Shown here: in pieces, positions 15,301 through 24,361 of the stretch | How the letters are laid out: each line of letters opens with the position of its first letter | Position numbering within the stretch: position 1 is the first letter of the stretch | Source of the DNA: Extensimonas vulgaris | Lineage (GTDB): Bacteria; Pseudomonadota; Gammaproteobacteria; Burkholderiales; Burkholderiaceae_C | NCBI RefSeq assembly: GCF_003337425.1 | Contig: NZ_QPJU01000006.1 | Location: 62,001 to 126,000, forward strand | DNA: 64,000 nucleotides | Reading direction: 5' to 3' | Notes under the pieces: generated by a model | The model's database searches: none | Told to the model about the DNA's origin: nothing | What the model saw: only the letters and a program-made list of their open reading frames with translations | Translations under genes and position numbers: made by a program

Positions 15301-16533
15301 TCATGCCTGAGCGATGCGCTGGAACAAGCCACCCGGCAGGCGCGCGACGCAACCCGCGAGTTCGAGCTCGAGCAGCTGCGCCTGCAGCGTGGCCGCGTCC
15401 AGGCCCGTGCGCGCGAGCAGCGCATCCAGCCCGATGGGGTCGTAGCCCAGTGCCTGCAGCAAGGGCGTGTCGGGCGCTTCGGCCGCTCCGGCTGTAGCCG
15501 CCGCGCTGGGGGCGTGGGGCGGCGCTGTGACGGCAGGTCGGGTGCGTGCGGCCGGCGCTGCAGCCGTTGCCGCCGTTGCACGCGCCGGCAGGCGCAGCTC
15601 TTCGAGCACGTCCTGCGCACTTTCGACGAGCTTGGCGCCCTGGCGTATCAAGGCATGGCAGCCGCGCGACTGCGGCGCATGGATCGAGCCGGGGATCGCG
15701 AACACCTCGCGCCCTTGCTCGGCTGCGAGCCGTGCCGTGATCAGCGAGCCCGAGGCCGGCGCGGCCTCGACGACCAGCGTGCCCAGCGACAGCCCCGCGA
15801 TGATGCGGTTGCGCTGCGGAAAGTTGGGCGCGAGCGGGGGCGTGCCCAGCGGGTACTCGCTCACGATCAGGCCCTGCGCTGCGATGCGCCGCGCAAGCTC
15901 CAGGTTGCGGCGCGGATAGACGCGATCCAGGCCCGTGCCGACGACGGCGATCGTGGCGGGCCATGGTCCGGCTTGCGTTCCCGCTTGGGCCGCACTGTCC
16001 AGGGCGCCTTCGTGGGCTGCCGCGTCTATGCCCAGCGCCAGGCCCGAGACGATGCACAGGCCCGCGGCGTGCAGCGCGCGGGCAAACTGGCGCGCGTTTT
16101 CGGCACCTTGCGCCGTAGGGTTGCGGCTGCCCACCATGGCCAGGCAGCGGCCTTGGGCGAAGGGGTCGCCCTGCAGCACCTCGGCGGGCCCGAGCGCATA
16201 CAGCAGCAGCGGCGGGTCTTCGGTGTCGAGCAGGGCGCGGGGATACGCGGCGTCGGCCAGGCTCAGGAGCGCATGCGCCGGCGCTTGGGCGGGCCCAGCG
16301 TCCGTCGCGTGCAGCCAGGCCCAGGTGCGCGCGCACAAGTCCTCGAAGCCTTCGGGCAGCGTGTGCAGCGCGCGCGCCTGCGCCGGACTCACGCAGCGCT
16401 CGAGCGCCTGCAGCGATTGCGCGAACACCGCCTGCGGCAGACCGAAGGCCGCGAGCAGCTTGCGGGCCGTAGCGCGCCCCACGCCCGGCGTCACGCTCAG
16501 ACGCAGCCAGGCGGCGAGTTCTTCGCGTTCCAT
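15301..16533 (-). CDS. dprA: DNA-processing protein DprA
   Basis: Cytosolic protein that loads RecA onto incoming single-stranded DNA during natural transformation. The 410 residues contain an N-terminal SAM-like helical domain, then the Rossmann-type DNA-binding core with MVGSRNPTAQG, SGLALGIDAAAH and FPQRNRIIAGLS. A C-terminal winged-helix segment of about 60 residues is joined by an Ala-rich linker. With comM at 24.4 kb, this gives the window two genes tied to transformation. A LysM-protein gene lies just upstream on the same strand, so the pair may be one unit. Confidence 0.95.
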   Translation of the reverse strand: MEREELAAWLRLSVTPGVGRATARKLLAAFGLPQAVFAQSLQALERCVSPAQARALHTLPEGFEDLCARTWAWLHATDAGPAQAPAHALLSLADAAYPRALLDTEDPPLLLYALGPAEVLQGDPFAQGRCLAMVGSRNPTAQGAENARQFARALHAAGLCIVSGLALGIDAAAHEGALDSAAQAGTQAGPWPATIAVVGTGLDRVYPRRNLELARRIAAQGLIVSEYPLGTPPLAPNFPQRNRIIAGLSLGTLVVEAAPASGSLITARLAAEQGREVFAIPGSIHAPQSRGCHALIRQGAKLVESAQDVLEELRLPARATAATAAAPAARTRPAVTAPPHAPSAAATAGAAEAPDTPLLQALGYDPIGLDALLARTGLDAATLQAQLLELELAGCVARLPGGLFQRIAQA

Positions 16534-16581
16534 GGCGAAAAATGGGGCCGGTGTTTGCCGGGAAGGTTTGCGGGGCCGGGC

Positions 16582-17808
16582 TTATTGCGGTTGGGTCAGT
16601 TTGTCGCCGATGCGCACGGGCGCGTGAATTTCGAGGATCAGCACGTAGGACACACGCTCGAAAGTGCGAAACACCATGCCCAAGCCGTTGCGCTCGTTGG
16701 GCAGCTGCACCATGGGGCGGTCGGGGTCGGCCTTGTCCACGATGCGCGCGCCCTGGCTCAGGATGGCGAGCACCTGGCCGGACTCCATGCCATCGCGGCG
16801 GCCGCGGTTGATGGCGATCACCTGGTTTTGTGCGGCATTGGCCAGTGCGGCGCTGCCATAGACCGACACCACGCGCGCATCCACGGGCACTTGCGGCGCT
16901 CGCGGTGTGAAGTTGAGAAACTCGCGCTGTGGCGCGGGCAGCAGGCGGTCGCCGGCGCGCACCTCCTCTTTCGTCTGCCCGAGCTGCAAGGTCGCGGGAA
17001 TGGGGTCGGCGGCGGGCGTTTGCTCGGTGCCGGCCGTGCCCGGGGTTTCGCTGCGCAGCAGCTCGGCTTTGCCGAGATAGTGCGCCTCGTAGCCCAGGAT
17101 TTCGCCGGTTTCCGGGTCCTGGAGCGGCTTGCCGTCACGGTAAATACGGAAGTAGCGCGGCTTGCCGGGCCCGAGCAAGAGGGGAGCATCGGCCGGCCCA
17201 CGCGCATAGATTCGATTGCCCTCGGCCATGAGTACGCGCTCTTCAGTGGTGGCGACGATGTGCGGGGCATTGGCCAGCGTCTCTTCATCGACGATCAGGG
17301 GTTCTTCGAGGAAGGGCTCGATCGCCTGCGGATCGAGCGTGGGCAGGGCCGTGTCGGCAAGGCTTTCGGTGCGCACGCGCGGCGTCGCGCGCACGGTTTC
17401 GATGTCGCCTTCAGGGTTGGTGGCGAGGCGTGCATAGCCGCCATCTTTGATCAGGTACAGCGTCTGGCCCGGATAAATCAGATGCGGGTTGCGGATGGAC
17501 TGCAGGTTCATGCCCCAGAGCTCGGGCCAGCGCCAAGGACGCTTGAGGTACAGGCCCGAGATGCGCCACAAGGTGTCGCCGCGCTTGACCACGTATTTGT
17601 CGGGCGCGTTGGGCGCCAGCTCGGACAGCGGCACGCCGCGTTGCGCTACCTGCTGCGCCGTGGCGCGCTGGCCGCTCGTGATGGGGTATTTCTGCGCTTG
17701 CGCCCCGGGTGCATACAACGCGGCCGCGAGGGCAAAGCCCCCTGCTGCCGCAAGCACCGCGGCCCTCCCCCAGCGGGTGCTTTGCCCACGCATCGATGCC
17801 ATCGTCAT
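16582..17808 (-). CDS. LysM-domain exported protein
   Basis: Exported protein of 408 residues. A signal peptide (hydrophobic RAAVLAAAGGFALAAALYAPG, cleavage after AQA) is followed by a LysM domain at about residues 71-118 (YVVKRGDTLWRISGLYLKRP...IYPGQTLYL). The LysM domain should bind peptidoglycan. The rest resembles other LysM proteins encoded next to dprA and def, with a second beta-rich half (RVPTSDVS-like segments are absent). AAGGAA lies just before the ATG. It is divergent from def. The role in the envelope is inferred only from LysM. Confidence 0.85.
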   Translation of the reverse strand: MTMASMRGQSTRWGRAAVLAAAGGFALAAALYAPGAQAQKYPITSGQRATAQQVAQRGVPLSELAPNAPDKYVVKRGDTLWRISGLYLKRPWRWPELWGMNLQSIRNPHLIYPGQTLYLIKDGGYARLATNPEGDIETVRATPRVRTESLADTALPTLDPQAIEPFLEEPLIVDEETLANAPHIVATTEERVLMAEGNRIYARGPADAPLLLGPGKPRYFRIYRDGKPLQDPETGEILGYEAHYLGKAELLRSETPGTAGTEQTPAADPIPATLQLGQTKEEVRAGDRLLPAPQREFLNFTPRAPQVPVDARVVSVYGSAALANAAQNQVIAINRGRRDGMESGQVLAILSQGARIVDKADPDRPMVQLPNERNGLGMVFRTFERVSYVLILEIHAPVRIGDKLTQPQ

Positions 17809-17990
17809 GGAGTTCCTTTTTCGCTGAATTACAGATCACCCAGGATTCTCTTTGCAAGCCCTGACCGGGGCAACGATTATTGTCCCAGGGCTCCCGCAGG
17901 TGCTTGAAAGTAGCGAAAATAACGACATTTTGTGCGCACAGGCGTCGCCTGCTGCGTCGTTTTCGCTATCTTTTTCGCCTATTCTGAGCC

Positions 17991-18503
17991 ATGGCCGTTC
18001 TTCCGATTCTTTGCTATCCCGACCCCCGCCTGCGCACCGTCGCGCGCCCGGTGGCGAGCGTGGATGCGCGCATCCAGGCGCTGGTGGCCGACATGCTCGA
18101 AACCATGTACGACGCCAAGGGCATTGGCCTTGCGGCGACGCAGATCGACGTGCACGAGCGCGTGGTGGTGATCGACGTCTCGCAGGAACGCAACCAGCCC
18201 ATGGTGCTGATCAACCCCGAGATCATCTGGGCCAGCGAGGAAAAGCAAGAGGGTGAGGAAGGGTGCCTCTCGGTGCCCGGCATTTACGACGGCGTGGAGC
18301 GCGCACAAGCCGTGCGCGTGCGTGCGCTCGACGCGCAGGGGCAGGAGCGCATCATCGAAGCCGAGGGGCTGCTGGCCGTGTGCATACAGCACGAGCTCGA
18401 CCACCTCATGGGCAAGGTGTTCGTCGAATACCTCTCGCCGCTCAAGCGCAACCGCATCAAAACCAAGCTGCTCAAGCAGCAGCGCGAGGAGGCCCGCGCA
18501 TGA
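17991..18503 (+). CDS. def: Peptide deformylase
   Basis: Iron-dependent hydrolase that removes the formyl group from nascent N-terminal methionine. The 170 residues contain all three family motifs: [16 protein letters not shown] with metal ligand C92, and QHELDH with ligands H134 and H138 and catalytic E135. The ATG at 17991 matches the usual start [15 protein letters not shown]. The stop overlaps the ATG of the lipoprotein gene (ATGA), and fmt, the enzyme that formylates initiator tRNA, lies one gene further on, the common def-fmt pairing. Confidence 0.97.
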   Translation: MAVLPILCYPDPRLRTVARPVASVDARIQALVADMLETMYDAKGIGLAATQIDVHERVVVIDVSQERNQPMVLINPEIIWASEEKQEGEEGCLSVPGIYDGVERAQAVRVRALDAQGQERIIEAEGLLAVCIQHELDHLMGKVFVEYLSPLKRNRIKTKLLKQQREEARA

Positions 18504-19015
18504 AACTTTCTGTGCCGGCAAAGGCGGGCGCGTTGCGCCACGCCGTGGCCGCCGCGGCGCTGCTGTTGCTCGCCGCCTGCGCCTCGCCCGACTGGGAAAA
18601 GCCCGGCGCGCTGCGCGAGGACGTGCTCGCGCGCCTGGGTGCGCCGCGCAGCACGCAGAGCCTGCCCGACGGCGGCCAGCGCCTGCTGTATTCGACCCTG
18701 CCTGCGGGCTACCAGGTGTTCCACCTCGACTTCGACGCCAGCGGGCGCCTCGTGCGTATCACGCAAGTGCTGACGCAGCAGCGTTTTGAATCCATCCCCG
18801 TCGACCAATGGAGCGCGCGCGACGTCGAGGCCACCTTCGGCCCGCCGATCCGACTCGAAAAAGTCGCACGTTTCGACGGCGACATCTGGACATACCACTT
18901 CATCGACGACCTGGGTACGCGCCGTTATGCCTACGTCCACATCGACCGCGCGGGCATCGTGCGCCGGGTGATGTATGCCGACGAATTCTCGGGCGGTAGA
19001 TACCGGTTTTACTGA
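18500..19015 (+). CDS. SmpA/OmlA-like outer-membrane lipoprotein
   Basis: Predicted lipoprotein of 171 residues. The N-terminus has a basic start, a hydrophobic stretch and the lipobox LLAAC, so the mature protein begins at that cysteine. The segment [20 protein letters not shown] matches the BamE/OmlA-type fold, where a helix precedes a G-x-P turn; a second similar unit follows ([13 protein letters not shown]). Its start codon overlaps the def stop, so it is translationally coupled between def and fmt. Whether it has a Bam-complex role is not known. Confidence 0.75.
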   Translation: MKLSVPAKAGALRHAVAAAALLLLAACASPDWEKPGALREDVLARLGAPRSTQSLPDGGQRLLYSTLPAGYQVFHLDFDASGRLVRITQVLTQQRFESIPVDQWSARDVEATFGPPIRLEKVARFDGDIWTYHFIDDLGTRRYAYVHIDRAGIVRRVMYADEFSGGRYRFY

Positions 19016-19033
19016 CGCGCTTTGCGCTTTTCC

Positions 19034-20020
19034 ATGAACATCGTCTTTGCCGGTACCCCCGAATTCGCCCGCGTCGCGCTCGCGCAGCTGCTGGCGGCGG
19101 GCTATCACGTGCCGCTCGTGCTCACGCAGCCCGACCGGCCTGCGGGGCGCGGCATGCAGCTGCAGGCTTCGCCGGTCAAGCAGCTCGCGCAAGCCCACGA
19201 CATCGCCGTGGCACAGCCGCGCAGCCTGCGTCTGGAGGGCAAATACCCGCAGGACGCCGAGGCCGCGCGCGCCGCGCTGCTGGCGGCCCGGCCGGACGCG
19301 ATGGTGGTCGCGGCGTACGGCCTGATCCTGCCGCAATGGGTGCTCGATGTGCCGCGGCTCGGCTGCCTCAATATCCACGCGAGCCTGCTGCCACGCTGGC
19401 GCGGCGCCGCGCCCATCCACCGCGCCATCGAGGCGGGTGATGCCGAAACCGGCGTGACCATCATGCAGATGGACGCGGGCCTCGACACCGGCCCCATGCT
19501 GCTCAGCGAGGCCACGCCCATCCTGCCGCAGGACACTACGGGTACGCTGCATGATCGGCTCGCCGCGCTCGGCGCGCGCCTGATCGTGCAGGCGCTGCAG
19601 CGGGCCGAGGCCGGGCAGCTGCAGCCCGTGCCCCAGCCCGAGCAAGGCGCGTGCTATGCGCCCAAGATCGAAAAGGCCGAAAGCGTGATCGACTGGACGC
19701 AGCCCGCGGCAGTGATCGAGCGTCGCATCCGCGCCTTCGACCCTTTTCCAGGTGCGAGCACCACGCTGGGCGCCGCGGTGCTCAAGCTCTGGCGCTCTGA
19801 AATCGTGAGCTATCAGCGCACGCCAGATGTGCCTTGCGGCCAGATTTTGTCTGTAAACGACGCGGGCATCACGGTGGCCTGTGGCACGGATGCGCTGCGC
19901 CTGACCGTGCTGCAGCGCACGGGCGGCAAGCGCCTGGCCGCCGCCGAGTTCTTGCGCGGCTTTGCGCTGCAGCCCGGGCAGGTGCTGGGCGCCGCGCCCG
20001 CTGCAACCCCATCGGCATGA
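19034..20020 (+). CDS. fmt: Methionyl-tRNA formyltransferase
   Basis: Transfers a formyl group from 10-formyl-tetrahydrofolate to initiator Met-tRNA. The 328 residues start [16 protein letters not shown] and contain the folate/active-site segment [20 protein letters not shown], including the catalytic N-H-D set (Asn and His here, Asp in [10 protein letters not shown]). A C-terminal OB-like domain covers about 210-310. The ATG at 19034 is preferred to a TTG at 19022. It lies 18 bases after the OmlA-like gene, in the same cluster as def. Confidence 0.96.
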   Translation: MNIVFAGTPEFARVALAQLLAAGYHVPLVLTQPDRPAGRGMQLQASPVKQLAQAHDIAVAQPRSLRLEGKYPQDAEAARAALLAARPDAMVVAAYGLILPQWVLDVPRLGCLNIHASLLPRWRGAAPIHRAIEAGDAETGVTIMQMDAGLDTGPMLLSEATPILPQDTTGTLHDRLAALGARLIVQALQRAEAGQLQPVPQPEQGACYAPKIEKAESVIDWTQPAAVIERRIRAFDPFPGASTTLGAAVLKLWRSEIVSYQRTPDVPCGQILSVNDAGITVACGTDALRLTVLQRTGGKRLAAAEFLRGFALQPGQVLGAAPAATPSA

Positions 20021-20030
20021 GCGCGAGCAT

Positions 20031-20936
20031 ATGAGCGGCCAACGCGACCCGGCGCACGGTGACCGCGGCGGCACTCCAGCCGCGGGCGACGTGCTGTCGC
20101 TGCGCGCCCTCGCACGCGAGCCCGAGTTTCGCCTTGCCGCCAAGGACATGCTCGCCACGGCGCTGGGCATCAGCGCCTGGGGTCTGGTCACGGGCGTGGC
20201 CATGGTCAAGAGCGGCATGACGGTGTCCATGGCCATCGTCATGTCGCTGCTCGTCTATGCGGGCAGCGCGCAGCTTGCGGTGCTGCCGCTGCTGGCTACG
20301 GGCGCGCCGCTGTGGGTGGTCTGGCTCACGGCGATCTGCGTGAACCTGCGCTTCGTCATCTTCAGCAACCTCTGGCGCAGTTATTTCGTGCACCGCCCTT
20401 TGCTGCAGCGGCTGACCATAGGCTACTTGAGCGGCGACGCGATCTTCGTCTTTTTCATGCAGCGCTACCCAGAGCCGCGTCCCGCGCCGGGGCAGCTCGC
20501 GTATTTCTGGGGCGCGTCGCTGCTCAACTGGCTGGCCTGGCAGGTGCCCTCGATCGCGGGCATCGTGCTTGCCAATGCCATCCCGCTGTCGTGGGGGCTG
20601 GGTTTTGCCGGGGTGCTGGCGCTGCTGGGCGTGCTGCTGTCCATGCTGGTCGATCGCCCGGCCTGGGTCGCCACGGTGGTCTCCGCAGCGGCGGCGATCG
20701 CGGCGTTCGGGCTGCCGCTCAAGCTCAACATCCTGGTGGCGATCGCTGCGGCCGTCGCGGCCGGGCTGCTGGCCGAGGCGGCCGAACGCCGGCTGCGCAA
20801 GCCTGCCGTGGTGCTGCGCCCGGCGGGTTCGAGCGTGGCGGCCGATGCGGGCACGCCGCAGGCCATTCCTGCGCAGCCCACTGCCGACGCACCCACCCTG
20901 TCCACCAACGCCAGGCCCGCGGAGCGCACGCCATGA
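20031..20936 (+). CDS. azlC: AzlC-family branched-chain amino acid exporter subunit
   Basis: Multi-span inner-membrane protein of 301 residues, large partner of the AzlCD exporter. The AzlC core runs from about residue 35 (FRLAAKDMLATALGISAWGL) and includes SLLVYAGSAQLAVLPLL and WLTAICVNLRFVIFSN, both typical of the family. The last 45 residues are hydrophilic, Ala/Pro-rich and probably cytoplasmic. The stop overlaps the azlD start (ATGA), the normal arrangement. In Bacillus the pair exports a leucine analogue; the substrate here is inferred only. Confidence 0.88.
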   Translation: MSGQRDPAHGDRGGTPAAGDVLSLRALAREPEFRLAAKDMLATALGISAWGLVTGVAMVKSGMTVSMAIVMSLLVYAGSAQLAVLPLLATGAPLWVVWLTAICVNLRFVIFSNLWRSYFVHRPLLQRLTIGYLSGDAIFVFFMQRYPEPRPAPGQLAYFWGASLLNWLAWQVPSIAGIVLANAIPLSWGLGFAGVLALLGVLLSMLVDRPAWVATVVSAAAAIAAFGLPLKLNILVAIAAAVAAGLLAEAAERRLRKPAVVLRPAGSSVAADAGTPQAIPAQPTADAPTLSTNARPAERTP

Positions 20937-21268
20937 ACATGGGCTGGGGCGAATACCTGCTGGCCGTGCTGGGGCTGGCCGCGATTACCGTGGTCACGCG
21001 TTCCTTCTTCATGCTCTCGCAGCGCGAGATGCCGCTGCCCGAATGGTTCAAGCGCGGACTCAAGTACGCGCCGCTCGCGGCGCTCACGGCGGTGATCGCG
21101 CCCGAGATTTTCATGAGCAATGGCCACCTCATCGCCACGCTGCGCGACGCGCGCCTGCCCGCGCTACTATGTGCGAGCGCCTACTACTTCTGGCGCCGCG
21201 GCATCCTGGGCACCATCGTCGTGGGCATGCTCGTGTATCTGCCGCTGCACATCGGCCTGGGGTGGTGA
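20933..21268 (+). CDS. azlD: AzlD-family transporter small subunit
   Basis: Hydrophobic protein of 111 residues with four likely membrane segments and the family pattern TVVTRSFFMLSQREMPLPEW followed by LKYAPLAALTAVIAPEI. It pairs with AzlC, with which it shares an ATGA overlap. The C-terminal helix reads GTIVVGMLVYLPLHIGLGW. Confidence 0.88.
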   Translation: MNMGWGEYLLAVLGLAAITVVTRSFFMLSQREMPLPEWFKRGLKYAPLAALTAVIAPEIFMSNGHLIATLRDARLPALLCASAYYFWRRGILGTIVVGMLVYLPLHIGLGW

Positions 21269-21345
21269 GGGCGGCGGACTTCAGGCTTCGATCTCCACGC
21301 TCCTAGAATCGACGCCTGTCTCCACCTTTCGCAGGCCTTTTCCTC

Positions 21346-22554
21346 ATGAACATCCTTCGCTTTTCCGACCTGTGCGCGCAGGGAATCGTGCGCGGCAAGC
21401 GCGTCTTCATCCGCAGCGACCTCAACGTGCCGCTCGACGATGCCGGCCGCATCACCGAAGACACGCGCATCCGTGCCTCCGTGCCCTGCATCCAGATGGC
21501 GCTCGATGCAGGGGCGGCCGTGATGGTCACGAGTCACCTGGGCCGCCCGACCGAGGGCCAGTTCAAGCCCGAGGACTCGCTCGCGCCCGTGGCCGAGCGC
21601 CTTTCCGAGCTGCTCGGGCGCACGGTGCCGCTGTTGCGCGACTGGGTCGATGGCGTGCAGGTCGCGCCCGGCGAGGTCGTGCTGCTCGAAAACTGCCGCC
21701 TCAACGTCGGCGAGAAGAAGAACGACCCCGCGCTCGCACGCAAGCTCGCCGCGCTGTGCGATATCTACGTGAACGACGCCTTCGGCACCGCGCACCGCGC
21801 CGAGGCCACCACCTACGGCATCGCGCAATACGCGCCCATCGCCTGCGCCGGGCCGCTGCTCGCGGCCGAGATCGACGCCATCACGCGCGCGCTCGCCCAG
21901 CCCAAGCGCCCGCTCGTGGCCATCGTTGCGGGCTCCAAAGTCTCGACCAAGCTCACCATCCTGCAAAGCCTGGCGCAAAAGGTCGATCAGCTCATCGTGG
22001 GCGGTGGCATTGCCAACACCTTCCTGCTCGCGGCGGGCCTGCCCATAGGCAAGAGCCTGGCCGAGCCCGACCTCGTGAATGAGGCCAAGGCCGTGATGGC
22101 GGCCATGCGCGCGCGCGGCGCCGAGGTGCCGATCCCGACCGACGTGGTCACGGCCAAGGTCTTTGCCGCCGACGCCCAGGGCACCGTGAAGCCGGCCACG
22201 GCCGTCGAGGCCGACGACCTGATCCTCGACATCGGCCCCGAAACCGCGGCGCGCCTGGCCGCGCAGCTCCAAGCCGCAGGCACCATCGTGTGGAACGGCC
22301 CCGTGGGTGTGTTCGAGTTCCCGGCCTTCGAAAACGGCACGCGCACCCTCGCGCAGGCCATCGCCGCCTCGCCCGCGTTCAGCATCGCGGGCGGTGGCGA
22401 CACGCTGGCCGCGATCGCCAAGTACGGCATCGAAAAGCAGATCGGCTACATCTCCACGGGCGGCGGCGCGTTTCTCGAGGTGCTCGAGGGCAAGACGCTG
22501 CCCGCGTTCGAGATTCTGGAAAAACGCGCGGCCGAGATGCGCCCATCCGCATAA
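21346..22554 (+). CDS. pgk: Phosphoglycerate kinase
   Basis: Glycolytic kinase that transfers the phosphoryl group between 1,3-bisphosphoglycerate and ADP. The 402 residues contain the signature [20 protein letters not shown] (about 20-40), the substrate loop TSHLGRP, and the C-terminal nucleotide-site segment GGGDTLAAI...[16 protein letters not shown]. The length is slightly above usual because of a short N-terminal addition ([13 protein letters not shown]). Fructose-bisphosphate aldolase and pyruvate kinase, frequent neighbours, are absent; pyrF follows instead. Confidence 0.97.
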   Translation: MNILRFSDLCAQGIVRGKRVFIRSDLNVPLDDAGRITEDTRIRASVPCIQMALDAGAAVMVTSHLGRPTEGQFKPEDSLAPVAERLSELLGRTVPLLRDWVDGVQVAPGEVVLLENCRLNVGEKKNDPALARKLAALCDIYVNDAFGTAHRAEATTYGIAQYAPIACAGPLLAAEIDAITRALAQPKRPLVAIVAGSKVSTKLTILQSLAQKVDQLIVGGGIANTFLLAAGLPIGKSLAEPDLVNEAKAVMAAMRARGAEVPIPTDVVTAKVFAADAQGTVKPATAVEADDLILDIGPETAARLAAQLQAAGTIVWNGPVGVFEFPAFENGTRTLAQAIAASPAFSIAGGGDTLAAIAKYGIEKQIGYISTGGGAFLEVLEGKTLPAFEILEKRAAEMRPSA

Positions 22555-22574
22555 GCACCGCGAAAAGGCACACC

Positions 22575-23408
22575 ATGGACTTTCTCGAGCTGCTGCGCAC
22601 GGCCACGGCCCAAAACGACTCCATGCTCTGCGTGGGGCTAGACCCCGACCCCGAGCGCTTTCCGGGCGCCTGGCGCGGCGACGCGCGCAAGATGTACGAC
22701 TTCTGCGCCGCCATCGTGGACCACACGGCCGACCTGGTGTGCGCGTTCAAGCCGCAGATCGCCTACTTTGCCGCGCACGGCGCCGAAGAACAGCTCGAGC
22801 GCCTGCTGCAGCACATCCGCTGCCACGCACCGCAGGTGCCGGTGATCCTGGACGCCAAGCGCGGCGACATCGGCGCCACGGCCGAGCAGTACGCGAAAGA
22901 GGCGTTCGAGCGCTACGGCGCCGACGCCGTCACGCTTTCGCCCTTCATGGGCTTTGACTCGGTCGCGCCCTACCTCGACTACCCCGGCAAGGGCGCTTTT
23001 TTGCTCTGCCGCACGTCCAACCCCGGCGGCGACGACCTGCAAAACCAGCGCCTCGCGAGCGTGCCCGGCGAACCGCTGCTGTACGAGCACATCGCGCGCC
23101 TGGCGCAAGGGCCGTGGAATCGCAACGGTCAGCTCGGTCTCGTGGTGGGCGCGACCTACCCGGCCGAGATCGAGCGCGTGCGCGCGCTCGCGCCCACGCT
23201 GCCGCTGCTGATCCCGGGCGTGGGCGCGCAGGGTGGCGACGCCGCAGCCACGGTGCGCGCCGGGCTGCGCGCCGAGGGGCCGATCATCGTCAACTCCTCA
23301 CGCGCCATCCTCTACGCCTCGACCAAAGAAAATTTTGCCGCGGCCGCGCGCGCCGAGGCGCTGCGCACGCGCGACGCCCTCAATGCGGCGCGTGCGCGCA
23401 CGGCGTAG
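22575..23408 (+). CDS. pyrF: Orotidine 5'-phosphate decarboxylase (long form)
   Basis: Last step of UMP synthesis, decarboxylating OMP. At 277 residues it belongs to the longer type-2 form found in actinobacteria and many betaproteobacteria. Key segments are [12 protein letters not shown], the catalytic [20 protein letters not shown], and [13 protein letters not shown] for phosphate binding. The ATG at 22575 is 20 bases after pgk, on the same strand, suggesting co-transcription. It is convergent with the ferredoxin-NADP reductase gene. Confidence 0.95.
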   Translation: MDFLELLRTATAQNDSMLCVGLDPDPERFPGAWRGDARKMYDFCAAIVDHTADLVCAFKPQIAYFAAHGAEEQLERLLQHIRCHAPQVPVILDAKRGDIGATAEQYAKEAFERYGADAVTLSPFMGFDSVAPYLDYPGKGAFLLCRTSNPGGDDLQNQRLASVPGEPLLYEHIARLAQGPWNRNGQLGLVVGATYPAEIERVRALAPTLPLLIPGVGAQGGDAAATVRAGLRAEGPIIVNSSRAILYASTKENFAAAARAEALRTRDALNAARARTA

Positions 23409-23429
23409 CACGCCTGCGCGGCATATCCT

Positions 23430-24203
23430 TCACTTGTCCACGAACGCACGCTCGACCACGAAGTCGCCGGGGGTCGTGGTGCTTCCTTCGTTGAAGCCGC
23501 GCGCCTCGAGAATGGTTTTGAGCGAAGCCAGCATGGCGGGGCTGCCGCACAGCATGGCGCGATCCACCTTGGGGTCGAGCGGCGGAACGCCGAGGTCGGC
23601 AAACAGCTTGCCGTTTTCGATCAAATCGTTGATGCGGCCCGCGTGGACATAGGGCTCGCGCGTCACCGTGGGGTAGTAACGCAACTGCGCACGCACCATG
23701 TCGCCGAGGATCTCGTGCTGCGGCAGCTCCTGCGTGATGTAGTCGTGGTAGGCGAGCTCGGCCACCAGACGCACGCCGTGCACGAGCACCACTTCGGCGA
23801 ATTTTTCATACGTGGCGGGGTCGCGGATGATGCTCATGAACGGTGCCAAGCCCGTGCCCGTCGAAAAAAGGTACAGACGCTTGGCCGGCAGCAGGTAATC
23901 GATGAGCAGCGTGCCTGTGGGCTTCTTGCCCACGATGATGCTGTCCCCGACCTGGATGTGCTGCAAGCGCGAGGTCAGCGGCCCGTCGGGCACCTTGATG
24001 CTCAAAAATTCGAGATAGTTTTCGTAATTGGGGCTCACGATGCTGTAGGCACGCAGCAGCGGCTTGCCATCGACGAGCAGGCCGATCATCGTGAAATGAC
24101 CATTGGAAAACCGTAGGCCCTGGTCGCGTGTGGTGGTAAAGCTGAACAAGCGGTCGGTCCAATGGTGAACGCTGAGCACGCGCTCTTCGTGGTATGCACT
24201 CAT
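23430..24203 (-). CDS. fpr: Ferredoxin-NADP reductase
   Basis: Flavoenzyme of 257 residues that passes electrons between NADPH and ferredoxin or flavodoxin. The FAD-binding barrel carries the LRAYSIVSP motif (RxYS) and GPLTSRLQHIQVGD. The NADP domain has STGTGLAPFMSIIRD, and a C-terminal segment reads FVVERAFVDK, typical of the bacterial subclass with an aromatic residue before the end. The ATG at 24203 gives the standard N-terminus. The much longer upstream frame belongs to antisense of comM. Confidence 0.92.
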   Translation of the reverse strand: MSAYHEERVLSVHHWTDRLFSFTTTRDQGLRFSNGHFTMIGLLVDGKPLLRAYSIVSPNYENYLEFLSIKVPDGPLTSRLQHIQVGDSIIVGKKPTGTLLIDYLLPAKRLYLFSTGTGLAPFMSIIRDPATYEKFAEVVLVHGVRLVAELAYHDYITQELPQHEILGDMVRAQLRYYPTVTREPYVHAGRINDLIENGKLFADLGVPPLDPKVDRAMLCGSPAMLASLKTILEARGFNEGSTTTPGDFVVERAFVDK

Positions 24204-24361
24204 GGTTTGTGGGCGTGGAGAAGTGAACCTTGCCGAGCCAAGCCGCTGGCGGCGACCTGCGCGCAGACGAAACCCACGATTGTCCAACAAAGCTGCGCCG
24301 CTTTTTTGATGTGGGATGTTGCCGGCCCGGGCGTGAGTCCAATCTGGGATCATCCCCAAGG